In this document: positions 1 to 7,820 of the stretch, piece by piece | Layout of the letters: each line of letters opens with the position of its first letter | How positions within the stretch are numbered: the first letter of the stretch is position 1 | Assembly (NCBI GenBank): GCA_965223835.1 | Contig: CBDCXQ010000001.1 | Location: 4,278,001 to 4,342,000, forward strand | DNA from: CAVYXZ01 sp965223835 | Lineage (GTDB): Bacteria; Chloroflexota; Anaerolineae; Aggregatilineales; Phototrophicaceae | Reading direction: 5' to 3' | Length of the DNA stretch: 64,000 bases | Position numbers and translations under genes: made by a program | The notes under the pieces: model-generated | What the model saw: the letters and a program-made list of their open reading frames with translations, nothing else | What the model was told of the DNA's origin: nothing | The model's database searches: none

Positions 1-842
1 AATTTTTCCAGCAACTTGATATGCTGGTCAAGCGTGGCGAATCCCACCCCCATCGTGTTAATGCCTATATGCGATGCACCCAGGTCGGTCCAGGTCTGCA
101 CAAAATGTTCCCACTGCGGTTCAGGATAATTGCTTGCCTGCAACCAGACATCAACGCCAAAATCGTCCAGGCTGCGCCCATTCGCCGCCAGATAACCTTG
201 CAGTTTTTCTATTAGTTCAGCGGCACCGTCCAACCGTCCCGCCGGTAACATGCCGTCGCCGATGCGGGCGGCCCGACGCAGCACCACATCACTATACCCA
301 CCAAACCACAATGGAATCGGTCGTTGCACCGGCAGCGGATTGATACCAACATTGTCCAATTGATGATACTGGCCCGAAAACTCAACGATATCCTGGGTCC
401 ACAGCGCCCGCAGCACCGCAACCTGCTCTTCGATGCGCTTGCCCCGGTTGGTAAAGGTTTCGCCCATTCCCTCCATCTCGACCCGATTCCAGCCGACACC
501 CAGACCCATCCGCAGCCGTCCGCCCGAGAGCAAATCAACTTCCGCAGCTTGCTTGGCAACCAACGCAGTCTGGCGCTGGGGCAAAATCAAAATGCCGTTA
601 ACGAATTCAATCCGCTCGGTAATGGCGGCAGCGTAGGCGAACAGCGTCAGCACTTCATGGAACATATCTTTGTCAGTATATGCGCCGGACCACGTGGCAG
701 GATCCGGCGGTTTCGCGCCCAGCACATGGTCAAATGCCAGCAAATAATCAAAACCCAGCCCTTCCACCGTCTGGATATAGTCACGAACGACTGCCGGGTC
801 ACTACCGATTTCAGTTTGTGGAAATACCGCGCCATATTTCAT
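1..842 (-). CDS. LLM class F420-dependent oxidoreductase (3' end outside window)
   Basis: The reading frame opens with ATG at 842 (protein begins MKYGAVFPQTEIG) and runs off the left edge after 280 codons without a stop, so the C-terminus is missing. The sequence has the features of luciferase-like monooxygenases of the F420 type: an N-terminal TIM-barrel strand, FDHVLG, then the segment RIEFVNGILILPQRQTALVAKQ and LSGGRLRMGLGVGWN, and later PIPLWFGGYSDVVLRRAARIGDG. Such enzymes use F420 (or FMN) to oxidise or reduce small organic substrates in the cytoplasm; the substrate cannot be read from sequence. The neighbour downstream in the window is a tmRNA-like RNA on the same strand. Family call is firm, substrate unknown. 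Confidence 0.88.
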   Translation of the reverse strand, partial: MKYGAVFPQTEIGSDPAVVRDYIQTVEGLGFDYLLAFDHVLGAKPPDPATWSGAYTDKDMFHEVLTLFAYAAAITERIEFVNGILILPQRQTALVAKQAAEVDLLSGGRLRMGLGVGWNRVEMEGMGETFTNRGKRIEEQVAVLRALWTQDIVEFSGQYHQLDNVGINPLPVQRPIPLWFGGYSDVVLRRAARIGDGMLPAGRLDGAAELIEKLQGYLAANGRSLDDFGVDVWLQASNYPEPQWEHFVQTWTDLGASHIGINTMGVGFATLDQHIKLLEK

Positions 843-932
843 TCGAATTTACTCCCATCGTATGCACCGCTAATTGTACCGGTGCAGAGAGAAATGAGCA
901 TATCCATTTGGGCACGCTGATTGAGGAGAGTG

Positions 933-1056
933 TGGAGGTGGCGCGATTTGCACGCGCGTCCGAGACCGTACCTTTGCATCCGGTTTCCGCGTTGTACCAG
1001 TGGGCCTTTGCGCTACTCGCCGGACAGTACGCCCCGTCGAAAACTAATTCACCCCC
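933..1056 (-). ncRNA. Miniature tmRNA-like RNA lacking an mRNA-like domain
   Basis: On the minus strand a 5' part (GGGGGTG, then TTCGACGGGG) and a 3' part (CTCGGAC, a T-arm GCGCG-TGCAAAT-CGCGC, then CACCTCC and discriminator A) match the two ends of bacterial tmRNA (ssrA). The 7-bp acceptor stem pairs fully, with a G3-U70 wobble, the alanine identity element. A second long-range helix can form (GGGGCGTAC with GTACGGTCTC, one bulge; then TCCGG with CCGGA), as tmRNA helix H2 would. Only about 36 nt lie inside. Normal tmRNAs are about 350 nt with a tag ORF and pseudoknots; here no tag frame with a stop is visible. CCA is not encoded. A TATAAT lies just upstream. It may be a reduced functional RNA or an internally deleted ssrA copy. 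Confidence 0.7.
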
Positions 1057-1066
1057 ATTGGTATAG

Positions 1067-1072
1067 ATTATA
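1067..1072 (-). promoter_or_regulatory. -10 box for the tmRNA-like RNA
   Basis: The minus strand reads TATAAT here, ending 10 bases before the first G of the tmRNA-like acceptor stem. No good -35 hexamer is visible at the usual spacing. The position would start transcription a few bases before the mature 5' end. Confidence 0.45.
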
Positions 1073-1094
1073 GCAGACGAGCGTCAGATTAGTA

Positions 1095-2129
1095 TCATAA
1101 CCAGCGTAACCAGCGCAGGTGTCCACTGCAATACGCCAACACTCGATCTGATTGCATGACGCCTCGTTCATAATGGGCCAGCCGCAATTCGGGTGCATTG
1201 TCGCTATCAAGCCATTCAATCGACAGGCGGAAACAATGTTCGAACTCACGCGCAACCATTTCGATAACCTCAGTCAGTTGCTGGCGCAAGGGCGGGGGAA
1301 ACTGGTTAACCACAAACGAATGGTACAGGCACAGTGCCGCATCTGTCGGCACCGCCGCGCACACCGACGGGAGCACAGCTAACACGTCGCCCTGAACCAA
1401 CTCCGGTGGGTTGGTCAAAGCAATGGCTACCGCCTGGTCGAGCATATCCAACCGGTCCAGATGTTCCGCCCAGACCAATGCCCGCAGCCAGCGCAGGGCA
1501 TCGGTATCGGTAATGTCAACTGGATTCAAGTCGATACCGCGCCGGAAGTTTATCGTTGGCATTGATGCCAGTAGCGCCGGTGCTTGATCGCCCTGGAGTA
1601 CCGTATCAATTTGCAACGCTGCCTGTGGGTCGCCAGCAGTTGCGCCATTGCTATAGTGATAGCCATAACGATCCCAGAATAGATTCAAGCCCGCACTGGC
1701 TCCGATTTCGACCAGTGCCAGCGGACGGTTGCCCGCTAATTCAGCCACCAACCCAAACGCCGGGAGCCAGGCCACACAGCGTCGAACCTCATTGGTCTGC
1801 ACCCGCCGGGTTTGCAGCAGATCAATCATCTGCTCCCGGTGATTGAGGGCAAAGGCCCGGAACAACGGATACGGATCGGCATCTGGGATGGTCAGATTGC
1901 GAGTCAGCACCGGATAATATGCGGTCAAAGGATGGTCGGGGTAGTCTTCTAGCAGATAGCGCACCGCCGCGAACACCATATTGGGTATCGGCTGACCGGA
2001 TTGAATGTATTGCCGTAACGCCAGGATGTCCGGGTCTTCCGCAATTGCCAGCGATAATCGCCGGTACAATGGCGAATCGCTGCCCGATACTTCCACTTCA
2101 GCAAAGCGCTGAAAATCCCAGCCATCCAT
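1095..2129 (-). CDS. DUF2332 family protein
   Basis: A 344-residue protein starting MDGWDFQRFAEVEVSG. I chose ATG 2129 because AAAGGAAA precedes it at good spacing; an upstream in-frame ATG would add 38 unlikely residues. The length and segments such as FRAFALNHREQM, the NEVRRCVAWLPAF block and the glycine-rich LVEIGASAGLNLFWDRYGY, which resembles a SAM-binding loop, fit DUF2332, a family often described as methyltransferase-like. The function is not established. It is followed on the same strand by the tmRNA-like RNA, which has its own -10 box. Upstream genes diverge from it. Confidence 0.82.
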   Translation of the reverse strand: MDGWDFQRFAEVEVSGSDSPLYRRLSLAIAEDPDILALRQYIQSGQPIPNMVFAAVRYLLEDYPDHPLTAYYPVLTRNLTIPDADPYPLFRAFALNHREQMIDLLQTRRVQTNEVRRCVAWLPAFGLVAELAGNRPLALVEIGASAGLNLFWDRYGYHYSNGATAGDPQAALQIDTVLQGDQAPALLASMPTINFRRGIDLNPVDITDTDALRWLRALVWAEHLDRLDMLDQAVAIALTNPPELVQGDVLAVLPSVCAAVPTDAALCLYHSFVVNQFPPPLRQQLTEVIEMVAREFEHCFRLSIEWLDSDNAPELRLAHYERGVMQSDRVLAYCSGHLRWLRWL

Positions 2130-2289
2130 GTCATTTTCCTTTGTCGATACATGCTGAACGCTTTGTAGTGTAGCGAAACCAGTGAAATAGGCCATGTGAA
2201 ATCTGACCAAAGTGCTGGTTGCAACCAATGCACGAGACCTCAAAAAAAGGTATCATGGGGAGGAGATTCCAGATTGAGGTTTTAGATTG

Positions 2290-2727
2290 ATGGACTATTC
2301 AGATGGCGTTACGTATGAACTGGCAAGCATGGGCAATCGTTTCCTGGCACGCCTGGTGGATGATGTAATCGTATTAGTTGGCAGTGTCATCCTCGGCACG
2401 GTTGCATTGCCGTTTGGCGGAGAAGCCGCTGTAACGCTGACCTCGATCGCGGTCTCAGCCGGCTACTACTGGTATTTTTGGACCCGGCGTGATGGTCAAA
2501 CCCCCGGTAAGTCGATGCTCAAGATCAAAGTCATTAAAACCGATGGCACGCCGCTCAACGATGCCGATGCATTGTTGCGGGTATTTGGCTATTATGTTGG
2601 GCAATTTTCGCTGGGACTGGGCTACCTGTGGGCGGTGTTCGATCAGAATAATCAAGGCTGGCATGATAAAATGGCGAATACATTTGTCGTTGTGACCGAA
2701 ACCGAAAAGAAAACCGTTCAAATATGA
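2290..2727 (+). CDS. RDD family membrane protein
   Basis: A 145-residue membrane protein with the RDD signature near the N-terminus (NRFLARLVDDVIV), two hydrophobic segments (about residues 25-40 and 45-62), then the typical RRDGQTPGKSMLKIKV motif and a C-terminal DKMANTFVV motif. RDD proteins are small inner-membrane proteins, some linked to ion or osmolyte transport. ATG 2290 is preceded by GAGG 10 bases upstream; a TTG one codon earlier is also possible. The stop overlaps the next start by ATGA, so it is probably co-translated with the FAD oxidoreductase. Confidence 0.88.
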   Translation: MDYSDGVTYELASMGNRFLARLVDDVIVLVGSVILGTVALPFGGEAAVTLTSIAVSAGYYWYFWTRRDGQTPGKSMLKIKVIKTDGTPLNDADALLRVFGYYVGQFSLGLGYLWAVFDQNNQGWHDKMANTFVVVTETEKKTVQI

Positions 2728-3869
2728 CCGTTTCGTTGTGGCAGGCCAACGGGACGCAACCCGTTCGCGAGGTTGATTTTCTGGTCGTGGGGGCCGGGTT
2801 GGCCGGGTGTTCGGCAGCTTATTTTGCGACACAGGCGGGACGTGAAGTGGTCATTACTGAGGCACGGGATGTTGGGTTGGGAGCCAGCAGTCGCAACGCC
2901 GGATTCATGATTACCGGGTTGGATGTATATTATCATCGTGCGATAGATCGTTATGGCACAGCAGTTGTGCGCGAAATCTGGGACCTATCGCAGACCACCC
3001 ATCGCCACTGGCAGTTGTTCATGGACGCTGGTCAGGTGGAACATGATCGGTGTGGATCAACGCTGTTAGCCGAAAGCGCTGCCGAAGCCCGTGACCTTGA
3101 GCTGGCAGCGCGGGCGATGGAGGCCGACGGCATTGAAGTCAACTATCATAACCATGATCCATTGCGGCGCGGGTATCACGCTGCAATTGAACAACCACAG
3201 GATATGGCCGTGCAGCCCTATCAATTGACACAGGCCGTTTTAGAACAGAGCGGCGCGGCATTGATCGCCAACAATGAGATGTATCATCTGGAACAGACCA
3301 ACTCGGAACAGGTGCGCGTCTACACGCGACAGGTTATCTTCCATGCCCGCTACGTGTTACTGTGTACCAATGCCTATTCTGTCCATATCGATCCCTACTT
3401 TGTCGGTAAAGTCATCCCCACCCGCGCCCAGGTTTTGGTCACGGCACCATTACCCAATGGACGAGTGTTGAATACCTGCGGCTACAGCGATTATGGCTAC
3501 ATGTACTATCGCGATACATTCGATGGACGTTTACTCATCGGCGGCGGTCGTAAATCCAATCGCTGGCTGGAGAACAATACCCTGGAAGACCGCATCACCG
3601 ACCCGGTGCAGCGGGTACTGGAAGACTACCTGCACGAGCGTTTCCCCGATGTTGACGTGCCAGTTGAGCGCCGTTGGTCCGGGATTATGGGCTTTAGCAG
3701 CGATGGTCTGCCGCTGGTGGGTCATTTACCGGGCCAGCCACGCATTGGTTTTGCAGTGGGCTTCACGGGACATGGTCTGGCGTTAGCGGCGGGGACGACT
3801 GAACGCGCCGTCGAATACCTCCTCAATGGAACTGATCCAGGCGCGGTACATGCCGCTCGCCTGCATTAA
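2724..3869 (+). CDS. FAD-dependent amine/amino-acid oxidoreductase (DAO family)
   Basis: A 381-residue protein with an N-terminal dinucleotide fold, VVGAGLAGCSAAYFATQAG followed by the acidic ITEARD, then SSRNAGFM, typical of glycine/sarcosine oxidase and DadA-like DAO enzymes. The C-terminus carries WSGIMGFSSDGLPLVG and GFTGHGLALA, the usual FAD-binding end of the family. These enzymes oxidise secondary or primary amino groups in the cytoplasm or at the membrane; the substrate is not predictable. The start ATG overlaps the TGA of the RDD gene (ATGA), indicating translational coupling. The dienelactone hydrolase-like gene follows after 18 bp. Confidence 0.9.
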   Translation: MTVSLWQANGTQPVREVDFLVVGAGLAGCSAAYFATQAGREVVITEARDVGLGASSRNAGFMITGLDVYYHRAIDRYGTAVVREIWDLSQTTHRHWQLFMDAGQVEHDRCGSTLLAESAAEARDLELAARAMEADGIEVNYHNHDPLRRGYHAAIEQPQDMAVQPYQLTQAVLEQSGAALIANNEMYHLEQTNSEQVRVYTRQVIFHARYVLLCTNAYSVHIDPYFVGKVIPTRAQVLVTAPLPNGRVLNTCGYSDYGYMYYRDTFDGRLLIGGGRKSNRWLENNTLEDRITDPVQRVLEDYLHERFPDVDVPVERRWSGIMGFSSDGLPLVGHLPGQPRIGFAVGFTGHGLALAAGTTERAVEYLLNGTDPGAVHAARLH

Positions 3870-3887
3870 AGCACGCCGGAGGACACG

Positions 3888-4739
3888 ATGCTGCTGGCAA
3901 TCAGTGATTTTTTGCGCTTTCTCGTGACCGCGCTGGTTTTCCTGTTATTGTTTATTATTGGATTGTTGGTGGGGACTTTTGTAGCTGATGCGATCTTCAG
4001 CCCGGCCTCGACTAACTACACCAACCTGACCTATTCAACGCCGACCGGTGCAACCCAACATGCCTACCTGAACACACCTCCTGGCGCTGGCCCTTATCCC
4101 GGTATCATACTTATTGCGGATCACTGGGGCCTGAATGATCAGATGGTGCATCTAACGAATGTACTGGGCGATGCCGGTTACGTTGTCATCACGCCTGACA
4201 TCTTTCATGGTACAACCAGCCGGGCATTTCATCGGGCACTGGTGTTAGGTCGTCTCACATCGCGCCAACGGGTGCTGGACGATCTGGATAACGCCTATGC
4301 CTATTTGCGCCAGCATAATGCAGTCATCGCCGATGAAATTGGCGTCGTCGGCCTGGGCTATGGGGGAGGCCTGGCGCTGCAATATGCCGCCCAAAACCCA
4401 CAGCTTGCGGCAGCAGTCAATTTATATGGTCCGGTCCCCGGCGATTTAGGCGAATTTTCCGGCGCGGTGATGGGGCTGTTCGGCAGTCGCGACCGCTTGG
4501 TGCGGCCCAATCAAGCCTATCGCTTGCTGGAAGTGGCTGATGCGGCAGGTCTTAACCACCAGGTTGAAATCCTGAATCAGCTCGGCAATGGGTTCATGCG
4601 CTACCCGGATATTATTTTGCCGGGCGCACCGGCCAATGATGCCTGGACCATCATGCTGGACTTCTTACGTGGCGCGTTGTATCCCCCACCACATTGCTAC
4701 TTACCCGATCTTTACTACGAGGGAGCCTGGTGTGGCTAA
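3888..4739 (+). CDS. Membrane-anchored dienelactone hydrolase-like protein, catalytic residues missing
   Basis: A 283-residue protein preceded by GGAGG five bases before ATG. Residues 5-38 form a hydrophobic segment that probably anchors the protein, with the hydrolase domain outside. The fold is recognisable from GIILIADHWGLND, TPDIFHG and IGVVGLGYGGGLALQYAA. In dienelactone hydrolases the nucleophile sits in a GYCLGG-type loop; here the loop is GLGYGGG, with Gly where Cys or Ser is expected (about residue 155). The Asp loop is present (GSRDRLV, about residue 200), but the His of the usual HGF motif is Asn (GNGF, about residue 232). It is therefore probably a pseudoenzyme or uses another chemistry. 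Confidence 0.8.
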   Translation: MLLAISDFLRFLVTALVFLLLFIIGLLVGTFVADAIFSPASTNYTNLTYSTPTGATQHAYLNTPPGAGPYPGIILIADHWGLNDQMVHLTNVLGDAGYVVITPDIFHGTTSRAFHRALVLGRLTSRQRVLDDLDNAYAYLRQHNAVIADEIGVVGLGYGGGLALQYAAQNPQLAAAVNLYGPVPGDLGEFSGAVMGLFGSRDRLVRPNQAYRLLEVADAAGLNHQVEILNQLGNGFMRYPDIILPGAPANDAWTIMLDFLRGALYPPPHCYLPDLYYEGAWCG

Positions 4740-4744
4740 AGCAA

Positions 4745-4775
4745 AACGGCATTGAGCCAAACACCCAATGCCGTT
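4745..4775. terminator. Bidirectional terminator hairpin between convergent genes
   Basis: A perfect 10-bp inverted repeat (AACGGCATTG and CAATGCCGTT) separated by 11 bases lies between the plus-strand hydrolase-like gene and the end of glnA on the minus strand. The T-tracts are weak. Its position suits transcription from both sides. Confidence 0.65.
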
Positions 4776-4802
4776 GATTACTGTTGATGTCAAGCAGTCG
4801 CT

Positions 4803-6233
4803 TTAGATGTCCAGGTATAGCTGGAACTCGTAGGGATGCGGGCGCATCGCCACCGCGTCAGCTTCGTTCTCACGCTTGTAGCTGATATAAGTGTCGATGA
4901 TGTCCGCTGTGAAGACCCCGCCTTCCAGCAAGAAGTCGTGATCTGCAGCCAGTGCGTCCAACACGGCTCCCAGATTACCCGGCACGGTGGGTGTTTCGAT
5001 TTCAGCCTCGTACAGATCAACGTCCACCGCATCGCCCGGATCAATCTGATTCTTGATACCATCCAGGCCAGCCATGAGCAACGCTGGCAAGCAATAGTAA
5101 GCATTCGATGATGGGTCAGGAAAACGGGTCTCAATGCGTTTGGATTTCGGATTGTTGTTGTACACCGGGATGCGAATCGCAGCTGAACGGTTGCGGTTCG
5201 AGTACACCAGATTGACCGGCGCTTCGTAACCGGGGACCAACCGGCGGTAGCTATTGGTAATTGGGTTCGTAAATGCTAACAAAGCCGGCGCGTGTTGCAG
5301 GATACCACCCATATACCACAGGGCCATCTGGCTCAAGCTGGCATACCCGTCGCCAAAGAACAGCGGTTGACCGTCTTTCCACAAACTCTGGTGGACATGC
5401 ATACCGGAACCATTTTCTTCAAACAGTGGCTTGGGCATGAAGGTCGCAATCAGATCATTTTTCGCCGCGACGTTCTTGACGATGTACTTGTACAATTTCA
5501 TCGTATCGCACATCTTTAGCAACGGCTGGTAACGCAGGTCAATCTCGGCCTGACCGCCGCCACCGACTTCATGGTGGTGAACTTCTACCTCTATACCCGA
5601 CTTGAGCAGCGTATCGACCATTTCCGCCCGCACATCCTGCGTCTTGTCCAATGGCGGCAGCGGGAAGTAACCCTCTTTGATGCGATTCAAGTACGATAGC
5701 TTTGGTTCAGCATTAGCCGTATTCCAGAAGCCTTCGTGCGAGTCAACTTCATAGTAACTCTTATACTCGGTGACTTCATACTGCACGTTACTGAAAAGGA
5801 AGAATTCCAACTCAGGGCCAAAATAGGCCGTGTCGGCGATGCCAGAGGATTGCAGGTAGGCATCGGCGCGTTTAGCGACACCGCGCGGATCACGCGCATA
5901 GGGTTCACGCTCAATCGGATCGTAGACATCACAATGGAAAGCCAGCGTTTTCTTCTTAAAGAATGGGTCAATGACGGCGGTTTCCAGGTCAGCCATCAAG
6001 ATCAGGTCCGATTGGTCAATGCTCTGGAAACCACGCACACTGGACCCATCAAAACCAAATCCCTCGTCAAACAATGCGCGGTCAGCACCGCCAATGGGGA
6101 TGCTGAAGTGCTGCACCATACCGCGAATATCGGTGAAGCGAATATCGAGTTCTTCGACTCCGTTCGACTCTGCCCATTTGAGTAACTCATCGGGCGATGC
6201 TTTTGCCTCTGCTGGTACGACAAAATCTGCCAT
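4803..6233 (-). CDS. glnA: Type I glutamine synthetase
   Basis: A 476-residue enzyme making glutamine from glutamate, ammonia and ATP. The class-I marks are all visible: FDGSSVRGF near residue 60, the metal-site block ELEFFLF, AEIDLRYQP, the ATP site MPKPLFEENGSGMHVHQSLW, NPITNSYRRLVPGYEAPV, the arginine loop NRSAAIRIPVY, and the C-terminal PHPYEFQLYLDI. The length fits GS I. A Tyr is retained in VDLYEAE, where beta-type enzymes have the adenylylated NLYDLP loop, but the context differs, so regulation by adenylylation is uncertain. The gene stands alone, convergent with the hydrolase-like gene. Confidence 0.97.
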   Translation of the reverse strand: MADFVVPAEAKASPDELLKWAESNGVEELDIRFTDIRGMVQHFSIPIGGADRALFDEGFGFDGSSVRGFQSIDQSDLILMADLETAVIDPFFKKKTLAFHCDVYDPIEREPYARDPRGVAKRADAYLQSSGIADTAYFGPELEFFLFSNVQYEVTEYKSYYEVDSHEGFWNTANAEPKLSYLNRIKEGYFPLPPLDKTQDVRAEMVDTLLKSGIEVEVHHHEVGGGGQAEIDLRYQPLLKMCDTMKLYKYIVKNVAAKNDLIATFMPKPLFEENGSGMHVHQSLWKDGQPLFFGDGYASLSQMALWYMGGILQHAPALLAFTNPITNSYRRLVPGYEAPVNLVYSNRNRSAAIRIPVYNNNPKSKRIETRFPDPSSNAYYCLPALLMAGLDGIKNQIDPGDAVDVDLYEAEIETPTVPGNLGAVLDALAADHDFLLEGGVFTADIIDTYISYKRENEADAVAMRPHPYEFQLYLDI

Positions 6234-6282
6234 AAGACTGCTCCATTTGTTGGATATGACTAAATTTTATGGGAACGCACAA

Positions 6283-6288
6283 ATTATA
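6283..6288 (-). promoter_or_regulatory. Possible -10 box of glnA
   Basis: The minus strand reads TATAAT about 50 bases before the glnA start. No clear -35 hexamer is seen at the ideal spacing, so this is only a candidate. Confidence 0.3.
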
Positions 6289-6420
6289 TGGGGGATTATG
6301 CCAGAACGCTGCTGTAAAAGTAACCAAAAAGTCCCGACGAAACCTATCAAAAATAAACAAATGGTTGTGAAGAATGCACAGGAATGCTGTCGCATTCTCC
6401 CAAAGTGCCCGAATTATCGT

Positions 6421-6462
6421 ACAAAACAAAATGTGGCAGCGACCCACGCCCCTGCCACATTG
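6421..6462 (-). terminator. Rho-independent terminator after cysM
   Basis: On the minus strand AATGTGGCAG and CTGCCACATT form a perfect 10-bp stem with a 12-base loop, followed by TTTGTTTTGT. It lies 13 bp beyond the cysM stop codon. Confidence 0.8.
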
Positions 6463-6474
6463 GTTAGGTGGCGG

Positions 6475-7428
6475 TTAATCAGCAGTCCAGAAAGATTCGG
6501 AGAGGTACTTGTAGGCGTTATCTGGGAAAATCGTCACGATCACACCGGATTCACCGCGATCTGCCAATTCTTCAGCGACTTGCAAACTGCCGACCATCGC
6601 TGTCGCTGCACTGATGCCGACCAGATAGCCCTCTTCGCGGGCCAGTCGCCGCGCCATTTTATAGGTCGCTTCGGTCGTGACAGGCAGATCGCGGTCAGCA
6701 AAGAATTCGTCGTAGATGCCGGGCTTGATCGCCGACTCCATGTGTTTGAGGCCTTCCAGCCCATGAAATGGTGAATTCGGTTGCAGCGAAATCACCTGAA
6801 CAGCCGGATCATAATCTTTGAGACGCCGTCCCGTACCAATCAACGTGCCGCTGGTACCCAACCCGGCGAGAAAATGCGTCACTTGCCCGGCAGTCTGTTC
6901 CCAGATTTCGACACCAGTCGTCTCATAATGAGCCTGCCAGTTGGCCGGGTTGTTGTATTGATTAGCGTAGAAATACTTGTCGGGTTCGCGTTCAACCAGT
7001 TCGCGCACCGCCAAAATTGCGCCATCAGAGCCTTCCAGCGGATCGGTCAGCACCAGATCAACGCCATAGGCCCGCAGAATCGCCAATCGCTCTGGGCTGG
7101 CATTGGCCGGGACGAACAACTTGATGGGGATGCCCTTCGCCGCGCCGAGCATGGCGTAGGCGATGCCGGTGTTGCCACTGGTGCTGTCAACCAGGGTTTT
7201 GCCCGGCCCCAGTTCGCCACTGAGTTCCGCCTGCTTGATAATGTTGTAAGCTGGACGATCCTTGACACTGCCGCCCGGATTGGCCCATTCCGCTTTCGCA
7301 TAAATTTGAATATTCGCGGGCAAATGCGCGGTGATACGGTTAAAGGCCAGCAGCGGCGTATTGCCCACCTGCGCTTCCAGGATCTGCGCCTGGGAAGTTT
7401 GTTCGACTAGCTGTCGTAAAGCGACCAT
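6475..7428 (-). CDS. cysM: Cysteine synthase B-like PLP enzyme
   Basis: A 317-residue fold-type II PLP enzyme that makes cysteine from O-acetylserine (or O-phosphoserine) and a sulphur donor. Visible are QVGNTPLLAF, the PLP lysine in GGSVKDRPA (about K56), the substrate loop STSGNTGIAYA and the phosphate-binding AGLGTSGTLIGTG. ATG 7428 was chosen because AAGGGG lies just before it; an upstream ATG at 7446 sits against the leader terminator and has no ribosome site. The gene is preceded by a Cys-codon leader peptide and overlapping antiterminator and terminator hairpins, which supports a role in cysteine synthesis and implies attenuation by cysteinyl-tRNA supply. Assignment to CysM rather than CysK is by general resemblance. 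Confidence 0.9.
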   Translation of the reverse strand: MVALRQLVEQTSQAQILEAQVGNTPLLAFNRITAHLPANIQIYAKAEWANPGGSVKDRPAYNIIKQAELSGELGPGKTLVDSTSGNTGIAYAMLGAAKGIPIKLFVPANASPERLAILRAYGVDLVLTDPLEGSDGAILAVRELVEREPDKYFYANQYNNPANWQAHYETTGVEIWEQTAGQVTHFLAGLGTSGTLIGTGRRLKDYDPAVQVISLQPNSPFHGLEGLKHMESAIKPGIYDEFFADRDLPVTTEATYKMARRLAREEGYLVGISAATAMVGSLQVAEELADRGESGVIVTIFPDNAYKYLSESFWTAD

Positions 7429-7446
7429 CTTACCCCTTATTCTCAT

Positions 7447-7550
7447 GAAAAAAGACCAGCAGACAACAAAAAACGCGGAGGTTCAAACTGGGATGGTGGG
7501 TGCAAATCACCATCTCAGGGACGTTCCGCGCTTTACTGTTTGCTGGTCTT
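7447..7550 (-). terminator. Attenuator terminator in the cysM leader
   Basis: On the minus strand the segment 7525-7550 (AAGACCAGCA ... GCGCGGA) pairs with 7452-7479 (TCCGCG ... TGCTGGTCTT), giving a very long imperfect stem. An inner hairpin sits in its loop (GATGGTG with CACCATC). Six T follow at 7448-7453, about 20 bases before the cysM start codon. The 5' strand of this terminator overlaps the 3' strand of the antiterminator (7517-7535), so only one can form at a time. Confidence 0.82.
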
Positions 7551-7596
7551 ATCGAGTTCGACTCAATGATCTATCTAAAGCGGCGTTAACGTCCCT
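7517..7596 (-). promoter_or_regulatory. Antiterminator of the cysM attenuator
   Basis: On the minus strand AGGGACGTT (7596-7588) pairs with AACGTCCCT (7525-7517), a perfect 9-bp stem, and CCGCTTTA just inside pairs with TAAAGCG plus GG across a small bulge. The 3' strand includes bases needed for the terminator stem. The 5' strand overlaps the last codons and the stop of the leader peptide. A ribosome finishing the peptide would mask it, while one stalled on the Cys codons would leave it free. This is the classical attenuation geometry. Confidence 0.78.
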
Positions 7597-7627
7597 GCTT
7601 CAGACAGATACAACAAGATTGATACAT
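7586..7627 (-). CDS. Cysteine-rich leader peptide controlling cysM
   Basis: A 13-codon ORF, MYQSCCICLKQGR, too short for ordinary gene calling. Three of four consecutive codons (TGT TGT ATC TGT) encode Cys. A TTGGAGC sequence sits five bases before the ATG, a good ribosome-binding site. The TAA stop falls inside the 5' strand of the antiterminator. Its position 160 bp before cysM, its codon content and the competing hairpins together make it a leader peptide for ribosome-mediated attenuation: low Cys-tRNA stalls the ribosome, the antiterminator forms and cysM is transcribed. Function is inferred from sequence only. Confidence 0.82.
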   Translation of the reverse strand: MYQSCCICLKQGR

Positions 7628-7820
7628 GGATTGCTCCAAAAATTACATCTGATTATGAGCATACCTGAACGCCAGTCCGTTTGTCAATGAATCCACTGGA
7701 ATTCTAAGGTTCTCTTAGCATTGGATGTCGCCAACGTTTGCTATCTTGTTCATGGGTCTATTCTAAACCAGCTAGTTACCGATTACACTAGAAGGGTCAA
7801 AACAGGAGAGAAAATCTGCC
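7628..7820. other. Divergent intergenic region between the cysM leader and the DUF4139 gene
   Basis: This 193-bp stretch must hold the promoter of the cysM leader (minus strand) and that of the DUF4139 gene (plus strand). A ribosome site (GGAGAG) precedes the latter. I could not assign promoter hexamers with confidence. Confidence 0.4.

Noticed and set aside
933..1056. Ordinary tRNA gene
   Set aside because: The TTCGAC element, the length of 124 nt, the absence of an anticodon arm and the G3-U70 acceptor stem match tmRNA rather than any tRNA.
7441..7640. T-box riboswitch for cysteine in the cysM leader
   Set aside because: The structures look like a regulatory leader, but the T-box consensus (GGTGG-NACCGCG) is missing on either strand. 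The Cys-codon ORF explains the hairpins better.
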